A stretch of 64,000 nucleotides of DNA from Streptomyces sp. NBC_01235 (GTDB lineage: Bacteria; Actinomycetota; Actinomycetes; Streptomycetales; Streptomycetaceae), in contig NZ_CP108513.1 of assembly GCF_035989285.1 (NCBI RefSeq), positions 6,448,001 through 6,512,000 on the forward strand, read 5' to 3'. Below the pieces are notes generated by a model that saw nothing but the letters and a program-made list of their open reading frames with translations, did not search any database and was not told where the DNA came from. Shown here one piece after another: positions 30,478 to 40,408 of the stretch (the stretch's first letter is position 1; each line of letters begins with the position of its first letter). The position numbers and the translations under genes are program-made.

Positions 30478-30948
30478 GTGCCTCGCCCATTGGGAGAACT
30501 CGAAGACGCGGTCATGACGCGGGTGTGGAAGTGGAACCGCCCGGTGACCGTTCGAGAAGTCCTGGAAGACCTTCAGCAGGAACGGTCCATCGCGTACACC
30601 ACCGTGATGACCGTTTTGGACAATCTCCATCAGAAGGGCTGGGTGCGCCGTGAAGCGGAAGGCCGGGCCTATCGATATGAGGCGGTCTCCACCCGGGCCG
30701 CCTACGCCGCCGCCCTGATGAACGAGGCCTGGGCGCAGAGCGACAACCCCGCTGCCGCTCTCGTCGCCTTCTTCGGGATGATGAGCGACGAACAACGACA
30801 CGCGCTCCGCGACGCCGTACGCATCGTCCAAGGTCCGGAAACTGCCGAACCCGCAACTACGGGGAGCGCCGGGCGTACGGGGAGTACAGGGAGTACGGCG
30901 AGTACCGGGGAGAACCCCGCCTCGGCAACGGAGGCCGACGGGCGATAG
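30478..30948 (+). CDS. BlaI/MecI-family transcriptional repressor
   Basis: A 156-residue protein with the BlaI winged helix (about residues 1-80): LGELEDAVMTRVWKW, PVTVREVLEDL, SIAYTTVMTVLDNLHQKGWVRREAEGRAYRYEA. A dimerisation helix follows, then a Gly-Ser-Thr repeat tail absent from classical BlaI. No BlaR1-type sensor protease gene is adjacent. A TATTGT hexamer (30464-30469) ends 8 nt before the GTG start, so the mRNA may be leaderless. Its targets are unknown. Confidence 0.88.
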   Translation: MPRPLGELEDAVMTRVWKWNRPVTVREVLEDLQQERSIAYTTVMTVLDNLHQKGWVRREAEGRAYRYEAVSTRAAYAAALMNEAWAQSDNPAAALVAFFGMMSDEQRHALRDAVRIVQGPETAEPATTGSAGRTGSTGSTASTGENPASATEADGR

Positions 30949-30958
30949 CGTCCGGCAC

Positions 30959-31507
30959 ATGTCAGCAGAGCGTCCCTCCGCCGAGAACCCCGAAGTCACC
31001 GCTAAAGCCATCACCGTCCGGCGGGCCCGGACCGGCGATGTCCCCGCCGTACGCCGTCTCCTTGACGCCTACGTCCGTGGCCGCATCCTGCTCGACAAAG
31101 CGACGGTGACGCTTTACGAGGACATCCAGGAGTTCTGGGTCGCCGAACGCGACGACAACGCCGAGGTGGTCGGCTGCGGAGCCCTGCACGTCATGTGGGA
31201 AGACCTGGCGGAAGTCCGCACTCTCGCGGTGAAGCCCGGACTGAAGGGCGCCGGCGTCGGACACCAGTTGTTGGAGAAGTTGCTCCACACCGCGCGCTGG
31301 CTCGGCGTTCGCCGCGTTTTCTGCCTGACCTTCGAAGTCGACTTCTTCGGCAAGCACGGCTTCGTGGAGATCGGTGAGACGCCGGTCGACACCGATGTCT
31401 ACGCGGAGCTGTTGCGTTCCTATGACGAGGGCGTAGCGGAGTTCCTCGGACTCGAACGAGTGAAACCGAACACCTTGGGCAACAGCCGGATGCTTCTGCA
31501 TCTGTGA
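30959..31507 (+). CDS. GNAT N-acetyltransferase, short ArgA (N-acetylglutamate synthase)-like
   Basis: A 182-residue single GNAT domain: ITVRRARTGDVPAVRRLLDAYV, EVRTLAVKPGLKGAGVGHQLLEKLL (acetyl-CoA binding R/Q-x-x-G-x-G/A-type motif) and FFGKHGFVEI. The arrangement resembles the short actinobacterial amino-acid N-acetyltransferases proposed to make N-acetylglutamate for arginine synthesis. That specificity is inferred from resemblance. It starts 10 bp after the BlaI-type gene on the same strand. Confidence 0.75.
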   Translation: MSAERPSAENPEVTAKAITVRRARTGDVPAVRRLLDAYVRGRILLDKATVTLYEDIQEFWVAERDDNAEVVGCGALHVMWEDLAEVRTLAVKPGLKGAGVGHQLLEKLLHTARWLGVRRVFCLTFEVDFFGKHGFVEIGETPVDTDVYAELLRSYDEGVAEFLGLERVKPNTLGNSRMLLHL

Positions 31508-31637
31508 TCGTGGCCGTTCATTCCGCCCGACCCGCCTTGCCTCGGTTCCCTATGTCCGAAACGCGCACGTTTCCGGACCGCGGCGGGCTGCCGGTCTCTG
31601 CCGGGGGTTTGTGTTTTCCCAGCAAAAGCGGTTTGCT

Positions 31638-31666
31638 TTCCGACGTACTGCAGTACTGCATATAAC
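31638..31666 (+). promoter_or_regulatory. Probable lsr2 promoter with overlapping palindromes
   Basis: TATAAC at 31661-31666 is a near-perfect -10. TTCCGA at 31638-31643 is a weak -35 at 17-nt spacing. The spacer contains two overlapping perfect palindromes, GTACTGCAGTAC (31645-31656) and TGCAGTACTGCA (31649-31660). The region is unusually A/T-rich for this genome, the kind of DNA Lsr2 binds, so autoregulation is plausible. Confidence 0.55.
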
Positions 31667-31731
31667 AGGGCGCGGCTAAACGGCGGACGCCGCGGACCCC
31701 GACCCTCACGTTTTCGATGAAAGGAAATCCG

Positions 31732-32067
31732 GTGGCACAGAAGGTTCAGGTCCTTCTTGTCGACGACCTCGACGGCGGCGAGGCGGACGAGACCGTGACG
31801 TTCGCGCTGGACGGCAAGACGTACGAGATCGATCTCACGACTACCAATGCGGACAAGCTGCGTGGACTTCTCGAGCCCTACGTGAAGGGCGGCCGTCGTA
31901 CCGGTGGCCGTGCTTCGGGCGGGCGTGGAAAGGCGCGCGCGGCTTCCGGCGGCAGCCAGGACACCGCTCAGATCCGCGCGTGGGCGAAGGAGAACGGTTA
32001 CGAGGTCAATGACCGTGGCCGTGTTCCCGCGTCCATTCGCGAGGCTTACGAGAAGGCCAACGGCTGA
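31732..32067 (+). CDS. lsr2: Nucleoid-associated xenogeneic silencer Lsr2
   Basis: A 111-residue protein. The N-terminal dimerisation domain (VQVLLVDDLDGGEADETVTFALDGKTYEIDL) and a basic Gly/Arg linker (GGRRTGGRASGGRG) precede the C-terminal DNA-binding domain. That domain has the AT-hook-like R95-G96-R97 in NDRGRVPASI, which inserts into the minor groove of A/T-rich DNA. In Streptomyces Lsr2 silences horizontally acquired and secondary-metabolite genes. The GTG at 31732 follows an AAAGGAA ribosome site; the ATG 15 bp upstream is less likely. The 3' end overlaps the convergent SCO3374-family gene by 22 bp. Confidence 0.96.
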   Translation: MAQKVQVLLVDDLDGGEADETVTFALDGKTYEIDLTTTNADKLRGLLEPYVKGGRRTGGRASGGRGKARAASGGSQDTAQIRAWAKENGYEVNDRGRVPASIREAYEKANG

Positions 32068-32732
32068 GCGCTCGCGCGCCGCAGCCGGACACGGTGACAA
32101 TGCGTCGCCAGCGTGTCCACCAGCCGTACGAGATCGGGGGCGCCCCCAACGCCCCCCATGGCCGACATCGTCGGCAGCGAGGCCTCGACCTCGCACCCTG
32201 CCACGGGGGGCCGCAGCCACACGGCGGCCCCCTGCACTGGTCCGGCGCCGCCCAAGCCCGGAACACGGCCCCGCGCACGCCCCGGATCGCGGCCCGGGTT
32301 GCGGCTCGCATCCCCGCCCGGGTTCCCGTCGGGAGGCAGGGGCGCCTCGATGAGCCCGCCCGCGCCGATCGCCGTCAGATCCAGTGGCAGCGTGCCCCAC
32401 TCCAGCCACTGCAGGATCCCCGGCAGCTCCTCCGCGCCGCCCGCTGCCACCAGCAGCCGCAGCCGGTCACCCCGTGCGGCCACCGGCGAGCCCGGCGCCA
32501 GGCGCCGCAGCGCCGCGAGGCCTGCCTCGGCCGGCACGTCCAGGACGTCGAAGCGCTCGCCCACCGAAAGTCGAACCGGCTCCCCGGGCACGGTCGCCCA
32601 GCCCAGTTCGTTCTCGTACCAGCCGCGGATCCGGTCGGCCGGATCATCCGGGTCGAACGGCTGTCGGGGGAGGGGAATCGTGAGGATCGCAGAGGCGGCC
32701 GAGCAGGCAGCCGGGGGGACTGAGCCAACCAT
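32046..32732 (-). CDS. SCO3374-family protein of unknown function
   Basis: A 228-residue protein resembling the Streptomyces family often named after S. coelicolor SCO3374. It has RIRGWYENELGWATVPGEP, FDVLDVPAEAGLAALRRL, GGAEELPGILQWLEWG, a Pro/Gly linker, then AVWLRPPV and GGAPDLVRLVDTLATHCHRVRL. The pattern recalls the N-terminal bifunctional primase/polymerase-like proteins of actinomycetes, but no catalytic residues can be assigned. The start at ATG 32732 lacks a clear ribosome site and is uncertain. The gene ends inside the lsr2 3' end on the other strand. Confidence 0.65.
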   Translation of the reverse strand: MVGSVPPAACSAASAILTIPLPRQPFDPDDPADRIRGWYENELGWATVPGEPVRLSVGERFDVLDVPAEAGLAALRRLAPGSPVAARGDRLRLLVAAGGAEELPGILQWLEWGTLPLDLTAIGAGGLIEAPLPPDGNPGGDASRNPGRDPGRARGRVPGLGGAGPVQGAAVWLRPPVAGCEVEASLPTMSAMGGVGGAPDLVRLVDTLATHCHRVRLRRASAQPLAFS

Positions 32733-32944
32733 GCCAAGTGCAACCGTCGAAAAGGCCCGCGAGTTACGCTGGGTGTTCCCGTGGATTCGCTGCGTGTCGA
32801 CAAAGGGGGCGGGTGGGTGTGTCGGGAGGCGCAAGGTTGTTCGCCCGTAGCGGAGGGAACCGGTGCGCACGGCATGGAGTGTCAGTCCCAGCGGGTAAGA
32901 CATCCCTAGTGGGAGGGGGCGACACGCAGGAAAGGCCGTCTCAC

Positions 32945-32958
32945 GTTCGCCATCGGCG
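32945..32958 (+). promoter_or_regulatory. Candidate ClgR operator upstream of clpC
   Basis: GTTCGC-CATCG-GCG exactly fits the Streptomyces ClgR motif GTTCGC-N5-GCG. ClgR activates clp protease genes. The box lies about 33 bp before the candidate -35 element at 32991. Confidence 0.55.
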
Positions 32959-32990
32959 TACTGGCGACTGGGGTAACTGCCTGGCCTGCG

Positions 32991-33016
32991 GGAACATCGT
33001 CTCGCACCATCGGGTT
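32991..33016 (+). promoter_or_regulatory. Candidate sigma-R promoter for clpC
   Basis: GGAAC (32991-32995), 18 nt, GTT (33014-33016). This fits the sigma-R consensus GGAAT-N18-GTT with one change common among sigma-R promoters. Clp protease genes are known members of the sigma-R disulfide-stress regulon, which raises the prior. The transcript would have a leader of about 140 nt. Confidence 0.55.
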
Positions 33017-33162
33017 GGAGCAGATGTCGGCGTTCGGGGTCAGGAGGCCATCGACGGTGTCGGCAGTTGGAATGAGCGGTCCCCGCTTGCGGGACTAAGC
33101 TGCGGAAGGACAGGGAGGGGAAGTTCCCCCCACTGCCTGACCGCTCTGAGGAGCGATTAACG

Positions 33163-35691
<2,529 letters not shown>

Positions 35692-35728
35692 CCCTCCGGG
35701 GGTTGAGCCTTCGGGGTCCGATCTGACA

Positions 35729-35762
35729 TAAGGGGCCGGTGCTGAAAAGCACCGGCCCCTTA
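35729..35762. terminator. Bidirectional hairpin terminator between clpC and the phosphatase gene
   Basis: A perfect 15-bp stem: TAAGGGGCCGGTGCT (35729-35743), loop GAAA, then its complement at 35748-35762. It lies between the convergent stops of clpC and the HAD phosphatase. It has a GNRA loop but no T-tract, as is common in Streptomyces. Confidence 0.8.
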
Positions 35763-35779
35763 CGCATGTCCGGGGTGGG

Positions 35780-36421
35780 TTACGACAGCTGTCCGTCGTA
35801 GTCGGGCAGCTTGTACGTCGTCTCGGCGTGGCCGCCCGAGAGGTCGGTGGCGCTGTTGCCGACGTTCGCGATGATCGTGTAGCCCTTGGACTCGATGTCG
35901 ACGCGCTGGGCGGTCTTGTAGGCGGCGACGTCCTTGAAGAGGTCGAGGAAGCCGCGCACGTAGAGGCCGGAGACCTGGTAGCCGACGTACTTGAGGTTGT
36001 AGTCGGTCACGCCGGAGATGATGCCCGGGCGGGCCGTGACGAAGAACAGGGAGACGCCGTGCTCCTGGGCGTACTTGGCGACGTCGAGGACCGGCTTGTT
36101 GGCCGGCTGCGGGTAGCTGAAGCCGAAGTCGGTCTCCAGGGTGGTGTTGTCGATGTCGAAGACGATCGCCTGCTTCTCGCCCGGCTTGGCGCCGGCGATG
36201 CGCTGCTTCAGCGTCGGCAGGGCCTGGTCCATCACGGCCTGGCAGTCCTGCTGCCAGGTGGCGTAGTCGACGTCCTCCGCGGCGGCCGCGGAGGCGGTGG
36301 AGACGGTGGAGGTGCCGGTGGCCGTCGCGGCCTGGGCGCCGGCCGGGACGGCCATCGCCGTGACGGCGGCCGTCGCCACGGCGGTCATGGCTATGCGGCG
36401 CGTCCAGGTGCCTCTGGTCAT
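35780..36421 (-). CDS. Secreted HAD-superfamily acid phosphatase (class B type)
   Basis: A 213-residue protein. A signal peptide (RGTWTRRIAMTAVATAAVTAMAVPAGAQA, cut near residue 31) leads to a HAD domain. Motif I is FDIDNTTLE, with nucleophile D89 and acid D91. FFVTARPG (motif II region) and the GYTIIANVGNSATDL motif IV region are also visible. It is related to plant VSP/acid phosphatase family PF03767 and is predicted to dephosphorylate extracellular phosphomonoesters. The ATG at 36421 follows GAGAGGA at 8 nt. A double palindrome upstream is listed separately. Confidence 0.87.
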   Translation of the reverse strand: MTRGTWTRRIAMTAVATAAVTAMAVPAGAQAATATGTSTVSTASAAAAEDVDYATWQQDCQAVMDQALPTLKQRIAGAKPGEKQAIVFDIDNTTLETDFGFSYPQPANKPVLDVAKYAQEHGVSLFFVTARPGIISGVTDYNLKYVGYQVSGLYVRGFLDLFKDVAAYKTAQRVDIESKGYTIIANVGNSATDLSGGHAETTYKLPDYDGQLS

Positions 36422-36938
36422 GTGTGGGGTCCTCTCGCGTCCTTGCGCTACCGGTGTCGTGGGCATGGTGATCGCTGGGGGTGGCCTGAGGGGAACCAGC
36501 GGGTTACTGGACGGTAGTGGGCGATGAGAGGCTGGTCACAGACCCGCGCGTGCGATCGTGACCGGGGTCACAAGTCGCTTGTGGGGCACGGGAGTAGCCG
36601 CCGTCACATTCCGAAGTCCCTTGGGGTGGGGAGCCGGTGACATGCCGCACAGGCGATTCGGGTCCTACTAGGCCAGGTAGTCGCACCCCGAATATGGACA
36701 AAAAGGGCATGCGCTCCGGAATCCCGAGTCTCGTTTCGGCCTCCCGTGTGGGCGAGTGTCGAAAGTGTCCGAAAAGGGTGATCTGTCAAGAGGTGGGAAG
36801 TTTTGGGGTGAAGTACTAGCTTCCGTCGTAGATCACACGTTTGGGGGTCTGTGGGCCTCGGGGTTACCAAGGGATGGCCACTCCGGCAGAGCTTCGTGCC
36901 GGGTGGTTTCTTCTGCCCCCGTCCCCATGAGGTCTTCG
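36422..36938. other. 517-bp divergent intergenic region between the phosphatase and the M23 peptidase
   Basis: No gene is supported: the one 60-codon ORF across it has poor codon bias. It is less G/C-rich than its surroundings in the 36.68-36.85 kb part and should hold both promoters. The double palindrome at 36558-36583 is the only clear structure. It was compared with the c-di-AMP (ydaO) riboswitch often found before Streptomyces wall hydrolases, and no match was seen. Confidence 0.5.
36558..36583. promoter_or_regulatory. Two overlapping palindromes, candidate operator
   Basis: GTGACC-GG-GGTCAC (36558-36571) overlaps CACAAG-TCG-CTTGTG (36569-36583). They lie about 140 bp before the phosphatase start and 360 bp before the M23 gene. 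The binding protein is unknown. Confidence 0.45.
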
Positions 36939-37535
36939 ATGTTCCAGCGCGTCACGTTCCGTTCTTCCCGTACGTCCCTGCTCCGCACCCGCGTGGCCGT
37001 CGGGGCCGCCGTTCTGGGCGCCTCGGTCGTGCTGGGAACCGGAGTGGCGTCCGCCGCCGCGCCTGCCGCCGCGCCTGCCGCCGCGCCCGCCGCCGCCAAG
37101 ACGGCCGTCTCGGCCGCCTCCTGGATCGACCCGGTGAAGAAGTACACGCTGTCCGCCGGCTTCGCCCAGGCCGGTGCCATGTGGCAGTCCACCCACAGCG
37201 GTCAGGACTTCGCCGTGCCGAGCGGCACCAAGGTCATGGCCGCGCACGGCGGCACCGTGGTGAAGGCCGGCGGCAACGGCGCCGGTGACGGCCCGGCCTA
37301 CGGCAACGCCATCGTGATCAAGCACGCCAACGGCGTCTACTCGCAGTACGCCCACCTCTCGCACATCAACGTGCAGGTCGGTCAGGTCGTCAAGACGGGC
37401 CAGAAGATCGCGCTGTCCGGCAACACCGGCAACTCCAGCGGTCCGCACCTGCACTTCGAGATCCGTACGACCGCGAACTACGGGTCGGCGATCAACCCGG
37501 TCACCTTCCTGCGGGCCAAGGGCGTGAAGGTCTGA
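36939..37535 (+). CDS. Secreted M23-family (LytM-type) peptidoglycan endopeptidase
   Basis: A 198-residue protein. A twin-Arg-poor Sec signal peptide (LLRTRVAVGAAVLGASVVLGTGVASA) ends near residue 39. A short AAP repeat linker and the M23 domain follow: zinc ligands H86 and D90 in HSGQDFAVP, catalytic/ligand HLH (H170, H172) in GPHLHFEI, and HGGTVVKAG and GNAIVIKHANGVYSQYAHL between. It is predicted to cleave peptide crosslinks of the wall. The second ATG (36939) is chosen because GAGG lies 6 nt upstream. Confidence 0.92.
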   Translation: MFQRVTFRSSRTSLLRTRVAVGAAVLGASVVLGTGVASAAAPAAAPAAAPAAAKTAVSAASWIDPVKKYTLSAGFAQAGAMWQSTHSGQDFAVPSGTKVMAAHGGTVVKAGGNGAGDGPAYGNAIVIKHANGVYSQYAHLSHINVQVGQVVKTGQKIALSGNTGNSSGPHLHFEIRTTANYGSAINPVTFLRAKGVKV

Positions 37536-37546
37536 CGCTGATGTGA

Positions 37547-38134
37547 TCAGGTGCCCTGGTGCGCCTGCGTCACCAGATCCACGGCGACCTCGAGGACGGC
37601 TTTCCGCTTGTCCTCGGGGTCGCCTTCGAGGTCCTGCAGGAAGAACATGCCGGCGTGCAGCGTGAAGATGGCGCTCACGCAGCGGACCTGGTCGGTGAGG
37701 GGGGCGTCCGGGTCGATGATGATGTCGCGCAGACCGCGCATGCGGTCCTTGAACGAGTCGCCGATCTGGAGTTCCCGCACGGTCGCCTGGTTCTCCTGCA
37801 TGAAGCGGAAGAACGGGCTCGCCTCGGAGAGGGCCTGGCTGTAGCGCCGGATGAGCTCCCGCTTGGTCTCCAGGGTGTGCGGCTGGCTCTTGCCCCACTC
37901 GATCAGGTCCTCGATCGGCTTCGTCAGATCCCTGAAGATGCTGACGATGATCTCTTCCTTGGTCTTGAAGTGGTAGTACAGGGCTGCCTTGGTGACCTCG
38001 AGGCGCTCCGCGATCTCGCGGAGGGAGGTCTTCTCGTAGCCCTGCTCTGCGAAGAGTTCGAGCGCCACGTCCTGGATGCGCTGGCGGGTGTTGCCGCGGC
38101 GCTGCTGCTTGGTGCCGTCCATGGTGACGTCCAT
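37547..38134 (-). CDS. TetR-family repressor, likely controls the divergent MFS pump
   Basis: A 195-residue protein. The N-terminal helix-turn-helix (residues 14-60) reads TRQRIQDVALELFAEQGYEKTSLREIAERLEVTKAALYYHFKTKEEI. A helical ligand-binding domain follows (EASPFFRFMQENQATVRELQ). It is divergent from a DHA2-type MFS exporter, with three copies of a 23-24 bp motif in the 168-bp gap between them. This is the classic self-regulated efflux arrangement. The start has GGAG at 7-nt spacing. The inducer is unknown. Confidence 0.92.
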   Translation of the reverse strand: MDVTMDGTKQQRRGNTRQRIQDVALELFAEQGYEKTSLREIAERLEVTKAALYYHFKTKEEIIVSIFRDLTKPIEDLIEWGKSQPHTLETKRELIRRYSQALSEASPFFRFMQENQATVRELQIGDSFKDRMRGLRDIIIDPDAPLTDQVRCVSAIFTLHAGMFFLQDLEGDPEDKRKAVLEVAVDLVTQAHQGT

Positions 38135-38160
38135 CCTCGTACTCCTAGAGCTCCCGCGGG

Positions 38161-38266
38161 AACTTACTTGCCGTCCGGCTAGTTCGAGGCGGGAACTTAC
38201 TTGACGCCCGGCTAGTGGCAGGTCTACTTTCCCCAGTGTAGTGAACTAGCCGGGCGGCAAGTAAGT
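38161..38266. promoter_or_regulatory. Triple operator between the tetR and MFS genes
   Basis: A motif starting AACTTACTTGCCG and ending GGCTAGTT occurs at 38161-38184, repeats in direct orientation at 38194-38217 (two changes inside), and appears inverted at 38244-38266. The two direct copies are 33 bp apart (about three helical turns). Each copy is quasi-palindromic, as expected for a TetR dimer site. Confidence 0.75.
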
Positions 38267-38302
38267 AGCCGGTCGGGGGGAGTACCCAGGGGAGTGGGGA
38301 AG

Positions 38303-39886
38303 ATGGCGGACACAAAGACAGCGGAGACCGGGGCGGAGAAACCACCCAGGAGCGTACGGGTCGTCCTGCTCGCGCTGATGATCACGATGATGCTCGCGAT
38401 GCTCGACAACATGATCGTGGGCACGGCGATGCCGACGATCGTCGGCGAACTCGGCGGGCTCGAACACCTTTCCTGGGTGGTGACCGCGTACACCCTCGCG
38501 ACCGCGGCCTCCACCCCGATCTGGGGCAAGCTCGGCGACATGTTCGGACGCAAGGGCGTCTTCATGTCCTCGATCGTGCTCTTCCTGATCGGTTCCGCGC
38601 TCAGCGGCATGGCCCAGAACATGGGCGAACTGATCGGCTTCCGCGCGATCCAGGGCCTTGGCGCGGGCGGTCTGATGGTCGGCGTCATGGCGATCATCGG
38701 CGACCTGATCCCGCCGCGGGAGCGCGGCAAGTACCAGGGCATGATGGCCGGCGTCATGGCGCTCGCGATGATCGGCGGCCCGCTCGTCGGTGGCACCATC
38801 ACCGACAACTGGGGCTGGCGCTGGTCCTTCTACATCAACCTGCCGCTCGGCGCGGTGTCGCTGGCCCTGATCAGCGTCGTTCTGCACCTGCCGAAGAAGC
38901 GGGCGAAGGCGGGCATCGACTACCTCGGCGTCGTGCTGCTGACCGTCGGCATCACCTCCATCGTCCTCGTCACCACCTGGGGCGGCACGGAGTACGCCTG
39001 GACGTCCGCGCGGATCATGGAGCTCATCGGGATCGGCGTCGCCTCGCTCATCGGGTTCGTGTACTGGCAGACCAGGGCCGCCGAGCCCATCGTGCCGCTG
39101 CACATCTTCCGCAGCCGCAACTTCACCCTGATGTCGCTCATCGGCTTCATCACCGGCTTCGTGATGTTCGGCGCGACCCTCTTCCTGCCGCTGTACCAGC
39201 AGTCCGTGCAGGGCGCCTCCGCGACCAACTCCGGGCTACTGCTCCTGCCGATGCTCGGCGCCATGCTGGTCACCTCGATGGTGGCCGGCCGGGTGACCAC
39301 GAACAGCGGCAAGTACAAGATCTTCCCGGTCGTCGGCAGCGTCCTGATGGTCATCGGCCTGTACCTGCTGTCGACGATGGACACCGGGACCAGCCGATTC
39401 ACCTCCGGTGTGTTCATGGCCGTCGTCGGACTCGGCATGGGCTGCCTGATGCAGATCACGATGCTGGTCGCGCAGAACAGCGTCGAGATGAAGGACATGG
39501 GCGTCGCGTCCTCGTCCACCACCCTCTTCCGCACGCTCGGCTCCTCCTTCGGCGTCGCGATCATGGGCGCGCTGTTCAACAACCGGGTCCAGGACGTCAT
39601 GTCCGAGCGGGCCGGTGCGCTGGGCTCGAAGATCACCGAGCAGTCCGCGCAGCTGGACGCGGCCAGCCTGGCCAAGCTGCCCGTGGCGGCGCGGGAGGCC
39701 TATCAGCACGCGGTGTCGGCCGGCACGCACTCGGCGTTCCTGCTGGGAGCCGTGGTGGCGGTGGCCGCGCTGGTGGCGGCGGTGTTCGTGAAGGAGGTTC
39801 CGCTCAAGGGAGCGGGGCCGCAGAAGGCGGACGAGGCGACCGACGGTACGGCCGCCGTGCCGCCGACCATGGTCGAGACAGTCTGA
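38303..39886 (+). CDS. DHA2-family MFS multidrug efflux transporter (EmrB/QacA type, 14 TM)
   Basis: A 527-residue transporter with 14 predicted helices. Motif A is GKLGDMFGRKGVF (loop 2-3), the motif region LDNMIVGTAMPTIVGEL lies in TM1, and motif C-like GPLVGGTITDNWGWRWSFYINLPLG is in the TM5 area, all typical of drug:H+ antiporters. It is predicted to export a hydrophobic or cationic compound. The start follows AGGGGAG at 8 nt. It is divergent from its TetR repressor and followed by a hairpin terminator. Confidence 0.93.
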   Translation: MADTKTAETGAEKPPRSVRVVLLALMITMMLAMLDNMIVGTAMPTIVGELGGLEHLSWVVTAYTLATAASTPIWGKLGDMFGRKGVFMSSIVLFLIGSALSGMAQNMGELIGFRAIQGLGAGGLMVGVMAIIGDLIPPRERGKYQGMMAGVMALAMIGGPLVGGTITDNWGWRWSFYINLPLGAVSLALISVVLHLPKKRAKAGIDYLGVVLLTVGITSIVLVTTWGGTEYAWTSARIMELIGIGVASLIGFVYWQTRAAEPIVPLHIFRSRNFTLMSLIGFITGFVMFGATLFLPLYQQSVQGASATNSGLLLLPMLGAMLVTSMVAGRVTTNSGKYKIFPVVGSVLMVIGLYLLSTMDTGTSRFTSGVFMAVVGLGMGCLMQITMLVAQNSVEMKDMGVASSSTTLFRTLGSSFGVAIMGALFNNRVQDVMSERAGALGSKITEQSAQLDAASLAKLPVAAREAYQHAVSAGTHSAFLLGAVVAVAALVAAVFVKEVPLKGAGPQKADEATDGTAAVPPTMVETV

Positions 39887-39898
39887 CCTGCCAGTGAC

Positions 39899-39935
39899 CG
39901 AAGGCCTCCGGCGGTGTCCGCCCCGGGGGCCTTCG
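39899..39935 (+). terminator. Hairpin terminator after the MFS gene
   Basis: CGAAGGCC (39899-39906) pairs with GGCCTTCG (39928-39935), with further internal G/C pairing (CCGGCGG with CCGCCCCGG) around a TGT loop. It lies 13 bp after the MFS stop. Confidence 0.7.
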
Positions 39936-39978
39936 CCCTTTGCGCCTGAGTCGGCGCCGCTCTCGCGGACGTGGTTGA

Positions 39979-40350
39979 CCGCCCGAGAAGCTCGACTTCG
40001 AGGTGCGCGATGACGTCTCCATGGGGGAGATGCGCTGGATCACCGTCGGAGCCAAGGACCAGCCCGGGGTGGAGCTTGCCCTGATGAGTCTTGACGGGCC
40101 CGGCCTCGACCCCGAGTCCTCCGAGGCGCTGAAGAAGCTCGTCAGCAAGGGCGCCCTGGGCGCGGGCGCGTTCCGTACCGACGACTGCCGCGGCGACTAC
40201 GAGACCTTCAAGGCGCGGGGCGTCGAGTTCCTCCAGGAGCCCCAGGAGCGGCCGTACGGCATCGAGGCGATCTTCCGCGACGACAACGGCAACTGGTACT
40301 CACTGACTCAGCGCAGCGAAGAGCTCGACTTCTCGAAGGACTTCGGCTGA
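39979..40350 (+). pseudogene. 5'-truncated VOC (glyoxalase/bleomycin-resistance) family gene remnant
   Basis: In one frame 39979-40350 reads PPEKLDFEVRDDVSMGEMRW...EDPERPYGIE-type VOC sequence to a stop, including DCRGDYETFKARGVEF and the terminal FRDDNGNWYSLTQR. The first roughly 25 residues of the fold (the first beta strand with a metal ligand and the DEALDFY helix) are missing, and a TGA (39976-39978) lies directly upstream in frame. The only start is an internal GTG at 40003. This looks like a 5' deletion. It could still encode a 115-residue fragment, but a working metal site is unlikely. Confidence 0.6.
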
Positions 40351-40408
40351 GGCCCTCGCGGTCACGCCCCCTTGGCCCCACACGCCGTCGTCACGGCACT
40401 GGCCGTCG

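Larger units (their letters stand above)
32733..33162. other. 430-bp divergent regulatory region between the SCO3374-family gene and clpC
   Basis: No gene is supported here. The stretch holds a ClgR-type box and a sigma-R-type promoter, listed separately, and a long clpC leader that includes GGGAGGGGAAGTTCCCCCC. Apparent ORFs across it are out of keeping with codon bias. Confidence 0.6.

Noticed and set aside
33069-33101. GGAAT at 33069 as the clpC sigma-R promoter
   Set aside because: No GTT lies 18 nt downstream; the GGAAC-N18-GTT at 32991 is the better match.
36637-36819. 60-codon ORF upstream of the M23 gene
   Set aside because: Poor third-position G/C bias, no homology, and lies in a promoter region.
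36422-36938. ydaO-type (c-di-AMP) riboswitch before the M23 peptidase
   Set aside because: Looked for because disA is nearby and Streptomyces wall hydrolases often carry it, but the conserved core sequences are not present.
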